From Streptomyces sp. C10-9-1 (GTDB lineage Bacteria > Actinomycetota > Actinomycetes > Streptomycetales > Streptomycetaceae): a stretch of DNA of 64,000 bases. The notes beneath the pieces are model-generated. The model saw only the letters and a program-made list of their open reading frames with translations, did not search any database and was not told the origin of the DNA. Of this stretch, positions 8,752 to 18,500 are shown in pieces (the first letter of the stretch is position 1; the number at the start of each line of letters is the position of its first letter). The position numbers and the translations under genes are program-made. The stretch lies in assembly GCF_024497955.1 (NCBI RefSeq), contig NZ_JANHKP010000020.1, positions 1-64,000 on the forward strand, in the 5' to 3' direction.

Positions 8752-9624
8752 GTGGAGATGACCGATCATCAGGGTGCGGGCGGGCCGGGGTGCACGGGAC
8801 GGCGGGCGGGTGCGGGCGGGGCGTCCCGCCGGGCGCTGCGCCGCGCCGCGGTCGCGCTGCTGTGCACGGCCGCTCTGGCGGCGGGCACCGGCGGGCCCGC
8901 CGGTGCCGCCGGGCCGGCGGGCGCGGCGCCGGAGTTGGTGGCGCTGCGGGCGGTGGCGCCGTCCGTCGTCCGGGAGATCCGGTACGCCTCACGCGAGAAC
9001 TTCGTCGGCGGGCCGGTCGACGGCTACCGGGCGCCGCTGTGCCTGCTCACCGCTCCCGCGGCCCGGGCGCTCGCCCGGGCGCAGCGCTCCCTGCTGCGGC
9101 AGGGGTACACGCTGAAGGTGTACGACTGCTACCGCCCGCAGCGGGCGGTCGACCACTTCGTCCGCTGGGCGGCGGACCTCGGGGACCAGCGGACCAAGGC
9201 CGTGTACTACCCGCGTGTCGACAAGTCGTCCCTGTTCGGGCTGGGCTACCTCGCCGAGCGGTCGGGCCACAGCCGCGGGAGCACCGTCGACGCGACCCTG
9301 GTGCGGCTCGCCGCGGGGGGCCCGGGCGGGGACGGGGCACCGGAGGCGTGCCATGCACGGCGGGACGGGACCGCTGCGGACGGGTCGGTGGACATGGGGA
9401 CCGCGTACGACTGCTTCGACCCGCTCTCCGCCACCGACTCCCCCGGTGTCACGGCCCGGCAGCGCACCGAGCGGCAGCGGCTCAGGGGTGCGCTGGAGGG
9501 CGTGGGGTTCGCCAACCTCCCCCAGGAGTGGTGGCACTTCACGTACCGGGAGGAGCCCTATCCGGACACCTACTTCGACGTGCCGGTCTCCCCCGAGGCA
9601 CTGCGGGTGCGCCGGACGGGCTGA
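8752..9624 (+). CDS. Exported D-Ala-D-Ala dipeptidase-like protein (VanX/M15D)
   Basis: The 290-residue protein starts with a basic segment and a hydrophobic stretch (residues 33-50) that make a signal peptide, so it probably acts in the cell wall. The mature part is a zinc M15D peptidase like VanX/DdpX. SGHSRGSTVDATL supplies the zinc ligands His173 and Asp180, EWWHF supplies the catalytic Glu259 and ligand His262, and Arg128 in YDCYRPQ matches the substrate-binding arginine. It likely cleaves D-Ala-D-Ala or related dipeptides during wall recycling. There are no vanHA genes nearby, so vancomycin resistance is not implied. GTG 8752 has a GGTGG box; ATG 8758 is the alternative. Confidence 0.88.
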   Translation: MEMTDHQGAGGPGCTGRRAGAGGASRRALRRAAVALLCTAALAAGTGGPAGAAGPAGAAPELVALRAVAPSVVREIRYASRENFVGGPVDGYRAPLCLLTAPAARALARAQRSLLRQGYTLKVYDCYRPQRAVDHFVRWAADLGDQRTKAVYYPRVDKSSLFGLGYLAERSGHSRGSTVDATLVRLAAGGPGGDGAPEACHARRDGTAADGSVDMGTAYDCFDPLSATDSPGVTARQRTERQRLRGALEGVGFANLPQEWWHFTYREEPYPDTYFDVPVSPEALRVRRTG

Positions 9625-9655
9625 CGCGGGTGGTGCCCGGGACTAGCGTGCGGGC

Positions 9656-10192
9656 ATGAGCGAGCGGACCTTTACCTCGTACGAGGAGTTCTGGCCGTAC
9701 TACGTGGCGATGCACTCCAGGGCGGCGACGCGCTGGGCGCACCTCGCCGGCACCCTCACCGGACTGGCCGTGGGCGTCTACGGGCTGGCCCGCGGGCGTC
9801 CGCGACACCTGGCGGCGCTGCCGCTGATCGGCTACGGAACGGCCTGGCCGGCCCATGTCCTGATCGAGGGGAACAACCCGGCCACCTTCGGGCATCCCGT
9901 CTGGTCGCTGCGGGGCGATGCGCGGATGATCGGGATGATGCTGGCGGGACGGGACCGCGAGCTGTCCGGGATCGCGCGGACATGGCTGGCCGAAAGGGCC
10001 CGGGAGGAGCACCGGCCCGCGGGGCCGGGCGCAGGACGGCAGGCCGGTGCACCGGCCGCACCGTGGCGCGGGAGCGGGCGGGGGGGGCGTCCTGCCGTAC
10101 CGGCGTGCGGGTGCGTCAGGGGGCGGCGGGCTCACGGTCCCGGTCGACGCGGGCGAGGGCGTGCTCCACGACGGAGACCAGGATCCGCTTGA
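9656..10192 (+). CDS. DUF962/Mpo1-like membrane protein
   Basis: The first 115 or so residues match the DUF962 family related to yeast Mpo1, an iron-dependent dioxygenase of 2-hydroxy fatty acids: EEFWPYYVAMHS, TRWAHLAGT, two hydrophobic segments, and the HVLIEGNNPATFGHPVW motif with conserved histidines. The activity here is inferred. A -10-like TAGCGT (9644-9649) lies six bases before ATG 9656, suggesting a leaderless message. The last 60 residues are Arg/Gly/Pro-rich, unlike the family, and run 77 bases into the opposing cvnD gene just after a run of eight G (10080-10087), so the true end may be shorter or frameshifted. Confidence 0.75.
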   Translation: MSERTFTSYEEFWPYYVAMHSRAATRWAHLAGTLTGLAVGVYGLARGRPRHLAALPLIGYGTAWPAHVLIEGNNPATFGHPVWSLRGDARMIGMMLAGRDRELSGIARTWLAERAREEHRPAGPGAGRQAGAPAAPWRGSGRGGRPAVPACGCVRGRRAHGPGRRGRGRAPRRRPGSA

Positions 10193-10721
10193 CGGACTCC
10201 CGGTCACGCGCGTCCCCCGTGAGCAGGGGGACCTCGGGGTCGAGGTCGAGCGCCGCGCGCACCGTCTCGGGCGGGAAGGGCTCGGCGCCCTCGAAGCGGT
10301 TCACCGCGACGGCGAAGGGGATGCCGCGGCGTTCGAAGTAGTCGACGGCGGCGAAGCAGTCCGAGAGCCTGCGGGTGTCGGCGAGCACCACCGCGCCGAG
10401 GGCCCCCTGGGCCAACTCGTCCCACAGGAACCAGAAGCGGTCCTGCCCGGGCGTGCCGAACAGGTAGAGGACCAGGTCCTCCCGGAGCGTGATCCGGCCG
10501 AAGTCCATGGCGACCGTGGTGGTCGTCTTGGACTCCACGCCCGAGAGGTCGTCGACCACGGCGCCCGCCTCGGTCAGCGACTCCTCGGTGCGCAGCGGGC
10601 GGATCTCGCTGACGGCTCCGACCAGGGTGGTCTTGCCGACGCCGAAGCCGCCCGCCACCAGGATCTTCAACGTCACCGGCTCGATCGGCGCCGTCCGGCG
10701 GCTAGAGCGCCCGAAGGCCAT
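10116..10721 (-). CDS. cvnD: Conservon GTPase CvnD
   Basis: This 201-residue small GTPase of the Streptomyces conservon type (MglA/Ras-like) has a P-loop GGFGVGKT (Gly24-Thr31), the switch/G3 segment LFGTPGQDRFW and an NRFEG element in the G4 position. In conservons such as Cvn9, a membrane kinase-like protein, a roadblock protein, a DUF742 protein and this GTPase form a membrane complex resembling a GPCR-G-protein module that affects development and secondary metabolism. The ATG lies inside the cvnC 3' end (20-base overlap), indicating translational coupling. It is the last gene of the operon; no cytochrome P450 (cvnE/F) follows. Confidence 0.93.
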   Translation of the reverse strand: MAFGRSSRRTAPIEPVTLKILVAGGFGVGKTTLVGAVSEIRPLRTEESLTEAGAVVDDLSGVESKTTTTVAMDFGRITLREDLVLYLFGTPGQDRFWFLWDELAQGALGAVVLADTRRLSDCFAAVDYFERRGIPFAVAVNRFEGAEPFPPETVRAALDLDPEVPLLTGDARDRESVKRILVSVVEHALARVDRDREPAAP

Positions 10722-11106
10722 TGATCACCTCGCGCAGGATACTCACGTCCGGCAGCTCGGCCGGAGGTACGGGACGGGTCACGTGGACGAGCGCGTCGTC
10801 CACGAGGTCGCCGACCAGGACCCGGACCACGCCGACGGGCAGGTCCAGGCCGGCGGCGAGTTCGGCGATGCTCAGGGGGGCGTCCTCGCAGCGCTCGACG
10901 ATCTCCACGTGCTCGGGGGACAGGGACTGGTCCCGGCCCGGGTCGTGGGCGGCGGGTTCGGGGACGACCAGGGCGATCAGGTCGAGGCGGTGGCTGCTGT
11001 CGTGGGCGGTGCGGCCGCGGGTCATGGCGTAGGGGCGGACCACGGGACCGGCGTCCGCGTCGATCCAGTGCTGCGGCCGGCGTCTGTTCCGGACGGAGTC
11101 ACTCAT
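10702..11106 (-). CDS. cvnC: Conservon DUF742 protein CvnC
   Basis: The 134-residue protein belongs to the DUF742 family, always third in conservons. It has a PVVRPYAMTRGRT segment near residues 21-33 and a winged-helix-like C-terminal half (SIAELAAGLDLPVGVVRVLVGDL) ending in the typical INGLRAL tail. It is a cytoplasmic partner of CvnB and CvnD, and DNA binding has not been a clear property of the family. It starts 10 bases after the end of cvnB and overlaps cvnD, so all three are probably read from one message. Confidence 0.92.
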   Translation of the reverse strand: MSDSVRNRRRPQHWIDADAGPVVRPYAMTRGRTAHDSSHRLDLIALVVPEPAAHDPGRDQSLSPEHVEIVERCEDAPLSIAELAAGLDLPVGVVRVLVGDLVDDALVHVTRPVPPAELPDVSILREVINGLRAL

Positions 11107-11116
11107 GGCTGACGCC

Positions 11117-11563
11117 TCACCGCCCGGTGTGCGGACCGGTCCGTGGGGCCATGGCCAGGTGTACGCCGACCCGCTTGACCATGAGGGTCATCTCGTAGGC
11201 GATCTGGCCGACGTCGGCTTCGGCGTCCGCCAGCACGGCGAGGCAGCTGCCGTCCCCGGCTGCCGTCACGAAGAGGAAGGCCTCGTCCAGTTCGACCACG
11301 GTCTGGCGCACCCGGCCCGCGTCGAAGTGGCGGCCGACCCCCTTGGCGAGGCTGTGGAAGCCGGAGGCGACCGCCGCGAGGTGCTCGCCGTCCTCGCGTC
11401 CGAGGTCCCGGGACGCGCCGGTGGCCAGCCCGTCCCCGGAGAGGACCAGGGCCTGGCGGATGCTGGCGACCCGCTCGACGAGTTCGTCGAGGAGCCAGTC
11501 GAGTTCGCGGGATTCCCCGGCGCGGCCGGCGGGGTCCCTCGGTGCGGTGTGCGGTGCGGTCAT
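11117..11563 (-). CDS. cvnB: Conservon roadblock/LC7 protein CvnB
   Basis: The 148-residue single-domain roadblock/LC7 protein belongs to the type that regulates MglA-like GTPases. It contains ELDWLLDELVERV, a central ALVLSGDGL strand, HLAAVASGFHSLAKG and the C-terminal YEMTLMVKRVG helix typical of conservon B proteins. It probably bridges the CvnA sensor and the CvnD GTPase. Its ATG overlaps the cvnA stop codon (ATGA at 11560-11563), a sign of coupled translation. Confidence 0.93.
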   Translation of the reverse strand: MTAPHTAPRDPAGRAGESRELDWLLDELVERVASIRQALVLSGDGLATGASRDLGREDGEHLAAVASGFHSLAKGVGRHFDAGRVRQTVVELDEAFLFVTAAGDGSCLAVLADAEADVGQIAYEMTLMVKRVGVHLAMAPRTGPHTGR

Positions 11564-14409
11564 GGGCCGTCCCCCTCAGTCGTCGGTCCTGGTGCGGCCG
11601 GGGAAGCCCCGGATCCGCTCTGGGTGCCGGCAGTCCGGCCGGCGGCGTCGGTGGCGGCGGTTCCGCGGCCGTCGCGGGGAGCGTCCGGGCCGCCGGTCCC
11701 CGCGGCGTTCTCCCGGCGGCCGCGCCGCCATCCGCGCTGGATCGAGGCCATCCGGGCGCGCACGGCCTCGGCGTCGCGCTCCTGGAGCGGCTCCGGCGGC
11801 GCGGACGGCTCGGGCCGCTCGGTGTCCGCCGCACGGCGGAGCTGGGGGACGAGACTCGCCTGCCGGACCCGCCTGGGCAGTCCGCCGGGCCCGGCCGCCT
11901 GCGCGGCGGGCAACGGGCGGGGGCCGGCCGGACCCCCGCGGGGCGCCTCGCCGGAGGAGCGGGCGGAGGCGTCCGCGCCCCGTGCCCGCTCGCGGCGCTG
12001 CGGCAGGAGGGGGATCGGGTCCGCGCCCGCGTCCCGGCCGTCGCCCGGGCCGTCGGCGTCGACGGGGTGGTGCAGGCCCGCGGTTCCGCGGTCGTCCACC
12101 CGGCGCCCGTGGTCCGCCACCAGCGTCGGGGGGCGGCGCCGGGGCAGGGGGACGGCTCCGAGGAGCGGGGTGTCGGGGACGGGGGGCCGGCGGCGGCGGC
12201 CGGGCTCCTCTGCCCGGCGCGGGGAGCGGGCCCGGAAGATGCCGCCGCCTTCGCTGTCGGTGTCCTCGATCCCGGCGAGGGCGGCCGCGTCGAAGCCGCT
12301 GCCCCCGGGGCCGTCCGCCGCCTGGGCGCGCCGGGTGCGGCGGTCGTCCGGGCCCAGGGCGCCTACCGGGGCCTCCAGTTCGACGGGGCCGTCGAGGAGC
12401 GCGGACGGACCGCCCTCCGGGGGGACGTCGGCGAGGGCGCGCCTGCGCTGCTCACGGCGTCCGGCGGCGCTGTCGGTCTTGCGGTCCAGCCGGAATCCGG
12501 TGCCCTGGGTCTCGGGGGCGTCGGTGAGCAGCGCCGCCGGGATGAAGACCACCGCCGTCGTCCCGCCGTAGGGCGAGCGCTGCAGGCACACGCGGACGTT
12601 CTGGCGCCGGGCGAGACGGCTGACGACGAACAGGCCGAGGCGGTCGGTGTCGGAGAGCTCGAACTCCGGGGTCTCCGCGAGGCGGAGGTTGGCGTCGAGC
12701 AGGGCTTCGGGCGTCATCCCGAGGCCGCGGTCGTGGATCTCCAGGGTGAAGCCGTTCGCGACCCGCTCGCCGAGCACCTGCACCCCGGTGTGGGGCGGGG
12801 AGAACACCGTCGCGTTCTCCAGCAGTTCGGCGACCAGGTGGGTGAGGTCGGCGACGGCCGGGCCGCCCACGCCGATGCGGGGCAGTCTGCGGACCTCGAT
12901 GCGCTCGTAGTCCTCGACCTCGGCGACGGCCGCGCGGACGACGTCCATCAGCTGGATCGGCTTGCGCCACTGGCGGGAGGGTGCCGCTCCGGAGAGGATG
13001 ACCAGCCCCTCGGCGTGACGGCGCATCCGGGTGGTCAGATGGTCCAGGCGGAAGAGGTCCGCGAGCTCCTCCGTGTCCTCGGTGCGGCGCTCCATGGCGT
13101 CCAGCAGGGTGAGCTGGCGGTGCAGGAGGACCTGGTTGCGGCGGGCGAGGTTGACGAAGACCTCGGAGACCCCCCGGCGCATGTCCGCCTGGCGCACGGC
13201 CGCCTCGACCGCCGCGCGCTGGAGCGTGTTGAGCGCCTGCCCGACCTGCCCGATCTCGTCCTTGCCGTACTCCAGTCGGGGCGCCTCGGTCTCCACGTCG
13301 ATCTGCTCGCCCGCGGCGAGCCGGCGCATCACGCTCGGCAGCCGGACCGCGGCGACCTCGTGCGCGTCCTTGCGCAGCCGGGACAGGGCGCGTACCAGTT
13401 CGCGCCCGATGCGGACGGAGACGACCACGGAGGCGAGCAGCGCGAGGAAGCCCAGCACGCCCGCCGCGCCGGCTCGCGCGAGGACCCGGTAGGCCGCGGG
13501 TTCGACACGGTCGTGGTGGCGCTGCCCGGCCTCGCGGGCCTCGGCCGCGAGGTCGTCCAGGACGGGGACGGCGGCCTGCTCCCACCGCTCGGCCTCGCCC
13601 GCGGTGAGGTCCTTCGCGGGTCCCCGGGCGACGAGGCGGTCCTCGGCGTCCCGCAGCGGTGCGCTGCGGGGGCTGCTCCAGTACTCCTCGACGATCCGGC
13701 TCTCCCGGCGGGACAGGCTCTCCAGACTGATCCGGTAGTGCAGCGCGCGCTGGGCCATCAGGTCGGTGAGAGCGCGGAGTTCGGGGGCGGTGACCTTGCC
13801 CGTGGCGAGCGTCGAGGCGATCAGTGCGTCCTCGCGGGAGAGCATCTCGCGCCCGCGGAGCAGCCCCACCAGGGCACGGCCCTGGCGCTCCAGTTCCGCG
13901 TCGTCCAGGACGTGCACGGTCACCAGGAAGGTGTGGGCGGGGTCGATGAGCCGGTTGTAGTAGCCCAGGGCCTGCATGCGGGAGAGGGCGTTGGAGTCGA
14001 CCGAGCGGCGCAGCGCCGCGATGCCGTCGAGGGCGTCGAGGAAGGCGCCGAGCCGGCGCCCCGTGGAGCGGGTCATGGCGTCGCGCACGGAGGGGTCCGC
14101 GGCGCCGGCGCGCACCGCGGCGATCGCGGTGTCACTCGCCTCGCGGCGGGCCCGCATGGCGGGTTGGGCGTCGGCGGACCGCCGGTCGGCGAGGTAGACC
14201 AGGGTGTCGCGCCGCTCGCGCTGCAGGAGGTCGACGGCCTCCTCGACCGGGGTTCCGACCTTGCGCGAGACGGTGGTGGCGTCGAGCAGCCGGGCGGCCT
14301 CACGACCGGTGAGGACGGTGGCGAACGCCCACAGGGCGCCGAGCGAGAGCAGGGGGACGAGCAGCAGCGCCACGATCTTCCGGCGGATCGACTTCCCGCG
14401 AAAGCGCAT
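11560..14409 (-). CDS. cvnA: Conservon sensor histidine-kinase-like protein CvnA
   Basis: This 949-residue membrane sensor heads the conservon. A membrane helix lies at about residues 10-32, followed by an extracytoplasmic nitrate/nitrite-sensing-like helical domain, a second helix near 315-340, a HAMP region (YGKDEIGQVGQALN), a dimerisation helix with NLARRNQVLLHRQLTLLDAMERR, and a GHKL ATPase domain with LLENATVFSPPHTGV, DRGLGM and GLFVVSRLARR. The last 300 or so residues are Pro/Arg/Gly-rich and look disordered. No standard response regulator sits nearby, so output is expected through CvnBCD. A strong GGGGGAGG box precedes ATG 14409. Confidence 0.93.
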   Translation of the reverse strand: MRFRGKSIRRKIVALLLVPLLSLGALWAFATVLTGREAARLLDATTVSRKVGTPVEEAVDLLQRERRDTLVYLADRRSADAQPAMRARREASDTAIAAVRAGAADPSVRDAMTRSTGRRLGAFLDALDGIAALRRSVDSNALSRMQALGYYNRLIDPAHTFLVTVHVLDDAELERQGRALVGLLRGREMLSREDALIASTLATGKVTAPELRALTDLMAQRALHYRISLESLSRRESRIVEEYWSSPRSAPLRDAEDRLVARGPAKDLTAGEAERWEQAAVPVLDDLAAEAREAGQRHHDRVEPAAYRVLARAGAAGVLGFLALLASVVVSVRIGRELVRALSRLRKDAHEVAAVRLPSVMRRLAAGEQIDVETEAPRLEYGKDEIGQVGQALNTLQRAAVEAAVRQADMRRGVSEVFVNLARRNQVLLHRQLTLLDAMERRTEDTEELADLFRLDHLTTRMRRHAEGLVILSGAAPSRQWRKPIQLMDVVRAAVAEVEDYERIEVRRLPRIGVGGPAVADLTHLVAELLENATVFSPPHTGVQVLGERVANGFTLEIHDRGLGMTPEALLDANLRLAETPEFELSDTDRLGLFVVSRLARRQNVRVCLQRSPYGGTTAVVFIPAALLTDAPETQGTGFRLDRKTDSAAGRREQRRRALADVPPEGGPSALLDGPVELEAPVGALGPDDRRTRRAQAADGPGGSGFDAAALAGIEDTDSEGGGIFRARSPRRAEEPGRRRRPPVPDTPLLGAVPLPRRRPPTLVADHGRRVDDRGTAGLHHPVDADGPGDGRDAGADPIPLLPQRRERARGADASARSSGEAPRGGPAGPRPLPAAQAAGPGGLPRRVRQASLVPQLRRAADTERPEPSAPPEPLQERDAEAVRARMASIQRGWRRGRRENAAGTGGPDAPRDGRGTAATDAAGRTAGTQSGSGASPAAPGPTTEGDGP

Positions 14410-14882
14410 GGCCTCCCCCTGCTCGACCCGGCCCGGCCAGGCGGGTGTTCCGTCAGCAAACGGCGAGAGCGTACTACTGACACAGGAACAACTCGAAGAC
14501 TCGTCCGGGACGATTTTCGGCCGGTGATATGCCCGTGAATCGGCGCATCGACACTCTTCCGGGGGCTGGCCTCCGTCGGAGCGCGCGAGGACAGCGGCCG
14601 CGTCCTCATGTTCCGGAGCATGGCAGATGGCTGGATATAGGCGATGTGGACGGCATGGAGCGGGCTCGGGGCATCCTTCCGGGGCTCTCGCTCGTCCTTA
14701 CGTCAGGGGAACCCCCGGCGTTCACCGCTGCCGTGCGTGCGTGCGGCGGCGGTGCGGCGCACGGGCCGGTCCTGCCACGACTCCGGGGCACACCGTCGGC
14801 GGCCGTCGGCGGCAACGGAATGGAACGAATGGTTCCGGGCAGGCACCCCTGAGGCGGACACAGGTGGGGAGTGACGGCAGGT
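14410..14882. other. Intergenic region between divergent cvnA and a membrane-protein gene
   Basis: These 473 bases carry the divergent promoters of the conservon and of the gene at 14883. An open frame of 107 codons at 14529-14852 (plus strand) has no convincing ribosome-binding site and no recognisable protein features, so I do not call it a gene. A short AT-richer patch around 14470-14530 and the TATAGG element near 14635 are the likeliest promoter material. Confidence 0.4.
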
Positions 14883-15470
14883 ATGGACACGGACGAGCGC
14901 CGGACGGGGGCGCCCCGGCGCGAGGAGCACGGTGCGGGGCCGCAGGGCGCGGTGGCCTCCGGGAGGGGCGGGCGGAGCACCGCGGGGCCCGTGGTGCCGG
15001 GGGCGCGCGCGCCCGGCCGGTCCGGGCCCGGCGTGCCCTCCGCGCCGGAGCAGCGGCCGCTGTGGGTGGAGGAGCCCGAGGGGAGGCGCCGCATGGCCGA
15101 CCCGGTGCGCACCGCGGCGGTGCGGGCGGTGATCATCGTCTCGCTGACGCTGATCCAGGCGATGATGGCCTTCCTGTTCAGCCTCACCGACTCCTGGCTC
15201 GCCTTCCCCACGGTGCTCACCAGTGTCGCGGGCACGGTGGTGGCGACCTGGGCGGTACTCGACGTGTGGGTGACCCGCCAGGTGTGGAAGCAGCGCCACG
15301 GGGTCGTCTCGGTGCCGAGCAGCACGGCGCGCCGCATGCGCCGGGAGCGGCGCCGCGCCGAGCGGGCCGCCCGGCGCGGGGGCCGGATAGCCCGCGGCGG
15401 GCCGGTGGCGCCGCCGGAGGCCGGCGGTCGGGTCCGGGACGGCGGCGCGGGGCGGCTGTCCCGGGCGTGA
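14883..15470 (+). CDS. Small membrane protein with two helices, function unknown
   Basis: The 195-residue protein has a low-complexity Gly/Arg/Pro N-terminus (about 1-70), a basic RRRMADPVRTAAVRA segment, two membrane helices (about 85-106 and 112-132: IIVSLTLIQAMMAFLFSL and VLTSVAGTVVATWAVLDVWV), and a very basic C-terminal tail rich in RRER repeats. The tails are probably cytoplasmic. I recognise no domain. ATG 14883 is chosen because GGGGAG lies about 11 bases upstream; an in-frame GTG at 14871 is the alternative. It converges on the SMC-like gene across an inverted repeat at 15495-15560. Confidence 0.65.
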   Translation: MDTDERRTGAPRREEHGAGPQGAVASGRGGRSTAGPVVPGARAPGRSGPGVPSAPEQRPLWVEEPEGRRRMADPVRTAAVRAVIIVSLTLIQAMMAFLFSLTDSWLAFPTVLTSVAGTVVATWAVLDVWVTRQVWKQRHGVVSVPSSTARRMRRERRRAERAARRGGRIARGGPVAPPEAGGRVRDGGAGRLSRA

Positions 15471-15494
15471 ACCCCGTCCGGCCCGGCGGGCGCC

Positions 15495-15560
15495 CCGATC
15501 CGGGTGCCGCGCGGTGCGGGACCGCTCAGCGGACCTCGGCACCTCCGGCACCCGGATCGG
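15495..15560. terminator. Inverted repeat spanning the end of the SMC-like gene
   Basis: Perfect 14-base arms CCGATCCGGGTGCC (15495-15508) and its complement (15547-15560) enclose 38 bases that include the stop codon of the minus-strand SMC-like gene at 15526. It sits between converging genes and could terminate both, although the right arm is coding for the last residues of the SMC-like protein. Confidence 0.5.
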
Positions 15561-18500
15561 CGGGAAGGCCGGCCCCCGGGACGGGCGCCGCGGGCGCCGA
15601 CGGGGGGTCGGGCTGCGCCGGGACGGTGGCCGCCCTGCGGAACATGCGGGTGGAGGTGATCTCCCCGTGGACCGTCCCGCCCGCCGGGTCGGATTGCGGC
15701 AGCCCGGGACGCAGATGCTCCTCGACGCTGATGTACTTCAGTCCCGCCCGCAGGTCCGCGTCGTTGCGCAGCCTGATCACCAGGGGGAACTCGGCGAGCG
15801 CCGTGGTGTCGAACAGCCCCGTGGTGTACAGGAGCTGGACGCCGAGGGCGTCCGACACGGCCCGCTGCAGTTCCAGCAGGTAGGTCGCGTTGGCACGGCC
15901 GATGGGGTTGTCCAGGAAGAGCGTCCCCGCATGGCGGTGCCGGTCCCGGCCGCGGTCGTTGCTGCGCAGGGCGGCCATGGTGCAGTAGAGCGCGATGGCG
16001 GCCGTCAGGAGCTGGCCCCCGGAGAACACGTCGCCCATCTGGCCGACGGGCACCCGCTCCGCGCGCAGCACGGCGTCGGGCTTGAGGATCTCCACGGCGA
16101 CGCCCTTGGGCTGCAGTGCGGCCTGCACCCCCCGCAGCAGCAGGGACATGCCGTCCCGGCGGCCCTCCCCGTAGGCGGCGGAGGAGTTCTTGCGGACGGC
16201 GGCCCGGGTGGCCTCGTCGACGACCTCGCCCAGTCGCTCGGCGAGCAGGGCGTGGTCGGGTTCCTCGAAGCGGATGCGCAGGAACTCCTGCCCCGACCAC
16301 TCGCCCAGCCCCTCGGGCAACCGGGACAGGCGCTGCGCCGAGCGCAGCGTCGCCAGTGCCGACTCGACGAGTCCGCGGAGCCGGTCGACGATCGTCTCGC
16401 GGTTGCGCTCCAGCTGCGTCAGCTCGTCGGTCAGCACCCGCAGGCGCGGTGCGAAGGCCTCCGCCCAGGTGGCCGCGTGCTCGGGCAGCGCGGCGGCGGG
16501 CAGTTCGCGGATCTGCTGCCGGGCGGGTGTACGGACCTGCTCGAAGCGCGTGGAGTTGGCGTGCCGCACCAGGACGTCGCTCGCCTCGCGCACGGCGGCC
16601 TCCGCGGCGGAGAGGTCCGCGGCGCAGCCGCGCAGCGAGCGGCGGGCCTCGGTCGCCGAGGTACGCGCCTCCTCCAGGGTCCCCGGGTAGGACTCGGGCT
16701 CGGTGTGGGCCTCCTCGTCCTGCTGGTGGTCGCGGAGCAGGTCGCGCAGCAGGGCGGCGGTCTCGTCGAATCCCCCGGCGGCGTCCTCGGCGGTCCGGTG
16801 CGCCCGCAGGAGGGCGGAGTGGGTCGCCCGTGCCGTCTCCAGCTCCTCCGTGCGCGCGGCGAGCGCGCCGCTCGCGGTGCGCAGCAGCGCCTGGGCGTGC
16901 TCGACGTCCGAGGGCACCATGTCCTCGGGGAGTTCGGTGTGCGCCTCGCCCTCGGCGGGGGCCAGACGCTCCGCCTCGCCGCGGAGGCGGCCGAGCTTCT
17001 CGCTGGCCTCCGAGGCACGGGACTCCAGCATCTGCACCAGGGCCTCGGCGCGCGCGGCGGCGGCCTGGCGCGAGGGCCCGTCGGCGCCGTCGGTGCTCTC
17101 CAGAAGCTGCGCGGCCCGGGTGCGCACCTTGTTGGTGAGCCGGTCGAGTTCGGCCAGGGCGGCGCTCTCGTCGCTCTCCGCGCGTGCCTGCTCGGCGCGG
17201 AGGTCGGCTCCCACACCGACCTTCTCGTACAGCCTCGACGCGGCCCGGTACGCCTCCCGCAGGGCGGGCAGCGGTGCGCGGGGGGTGTCGGGATCCGCCG
17301 CGGGCTTCTCCGGGGCACCGGCGATCTCGGCCCGCTCGGAGCGCAGCGCGCGGGCCGTGCGACGGGCGTCGTCGCCGGCCCGCTGGGCGGCACGGCGGTC
17401 CTCGTCGGCGGCCTTGGCCCGCTCCAGCAGGGAGGTGGCGCGGGCCTCGGACTCGGCGGCCTCCTCCGCCAGTTCGCGCAGCCTCGTGCCCCATCCGGCG
17501 CGCTCCCTGAGGCGGAAGGCCAGCCCGGCGAGCGCGTCCGCGGCGCGGCGGGCCCGCTGGGCGGTCTCCTGGCGCTCGTCGCGGATCCGTGCGGCGTCGG
17601 CGGCGGCCTCATCGGCCTCGGCGCGTTCGGCCCGGGCCTCGGCGAGCCGCTCCCGGGCCTCGGCGGCGGCCTCGGCGGCGGCGGCCTCGGCGGCGGCGAG
17701 TTCGGCCAGCATGCCCGGCGGGCAGTCCTCGCGCCACGCGGCGAGCCGGGCGGCCAGCGACCGGTCCCGGGTCAGCCGGGCGGCGAGGGCGCGGATCTCC
17801 TCGTCCCGCTCGGCGGCCCGCTGCCGCAGGCTGTGGCGCTCCTGGTCGGCGGCGTGCTCGTCGTGCATGGCCGGGTTCGGCGGGACGAGGAAGACGTCGC
17901 CGGTGCCGTCGCCGCCGGAGGGCACGGGGGCCAGCAGCGCGGCGGCGGTGCCGACGGCCACGGCGGAGCGGGGCAGCAGGGCCGCCCCGGCGAGTACCTC
18001 GCGGGCCCTGGCGTGGGATGCGGGGTCGGTGACCACCACGCCGTCGACGAGTTCGGGCCGGGCGGCGAGCACCGCCGCGTGGTCGGCGGGGTCGACGGCC
18101 TGCGCGAGGTAGCGCCAGCCGGGGAGCGCCGGGATGCCGTGCTCACCGAGGTACTCGACGGTGGCCAGGACGTCGGGCGCGGGCGGCAGGAGCCCTCCGT
18201 CGCCGAGGGCGCCGAGGATGCGGGAGTCGTCCGCGGCGGCCGTGCGCAGGTCGAACAGCTGGCGTTCCGCGGATGCCACGGAGGTGTCCAGCAGTTCCCT
18301 GAGCTCGTCGGCGAACCCGTCGAGCCGGGCGGCGGTCAGGGGCGCGGAGCCCGCCGCCGGCGGAGCGCCTGCCGCGTCCGCGGGGGCGCCGCCGTGCAGC
18401 GGTGCGGCCTCGGGGGTCCGGGGAGCGGGCACCGGGCCCCGGGCCGTGCCCGCCGCCGTGCTCCCGGCGCCGGGCGCGAGGCCGAGGAGGTCCGCGAGCC

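Noticed and set aside
8752..9624. Vancomycin resistance by the VanX-like gene
   Set aside because: There is no vanH, vanA or vanRS nearby and the protein has a signal peptide; a cell-wall recycling role is more likely.
14529..14852. 107-codon plus-strand frame upstream of the membrane-protein gene
   Set aside because: No convincing ribosome-binding site, no recognisable features, and it lies in the promoter region of cvnA.
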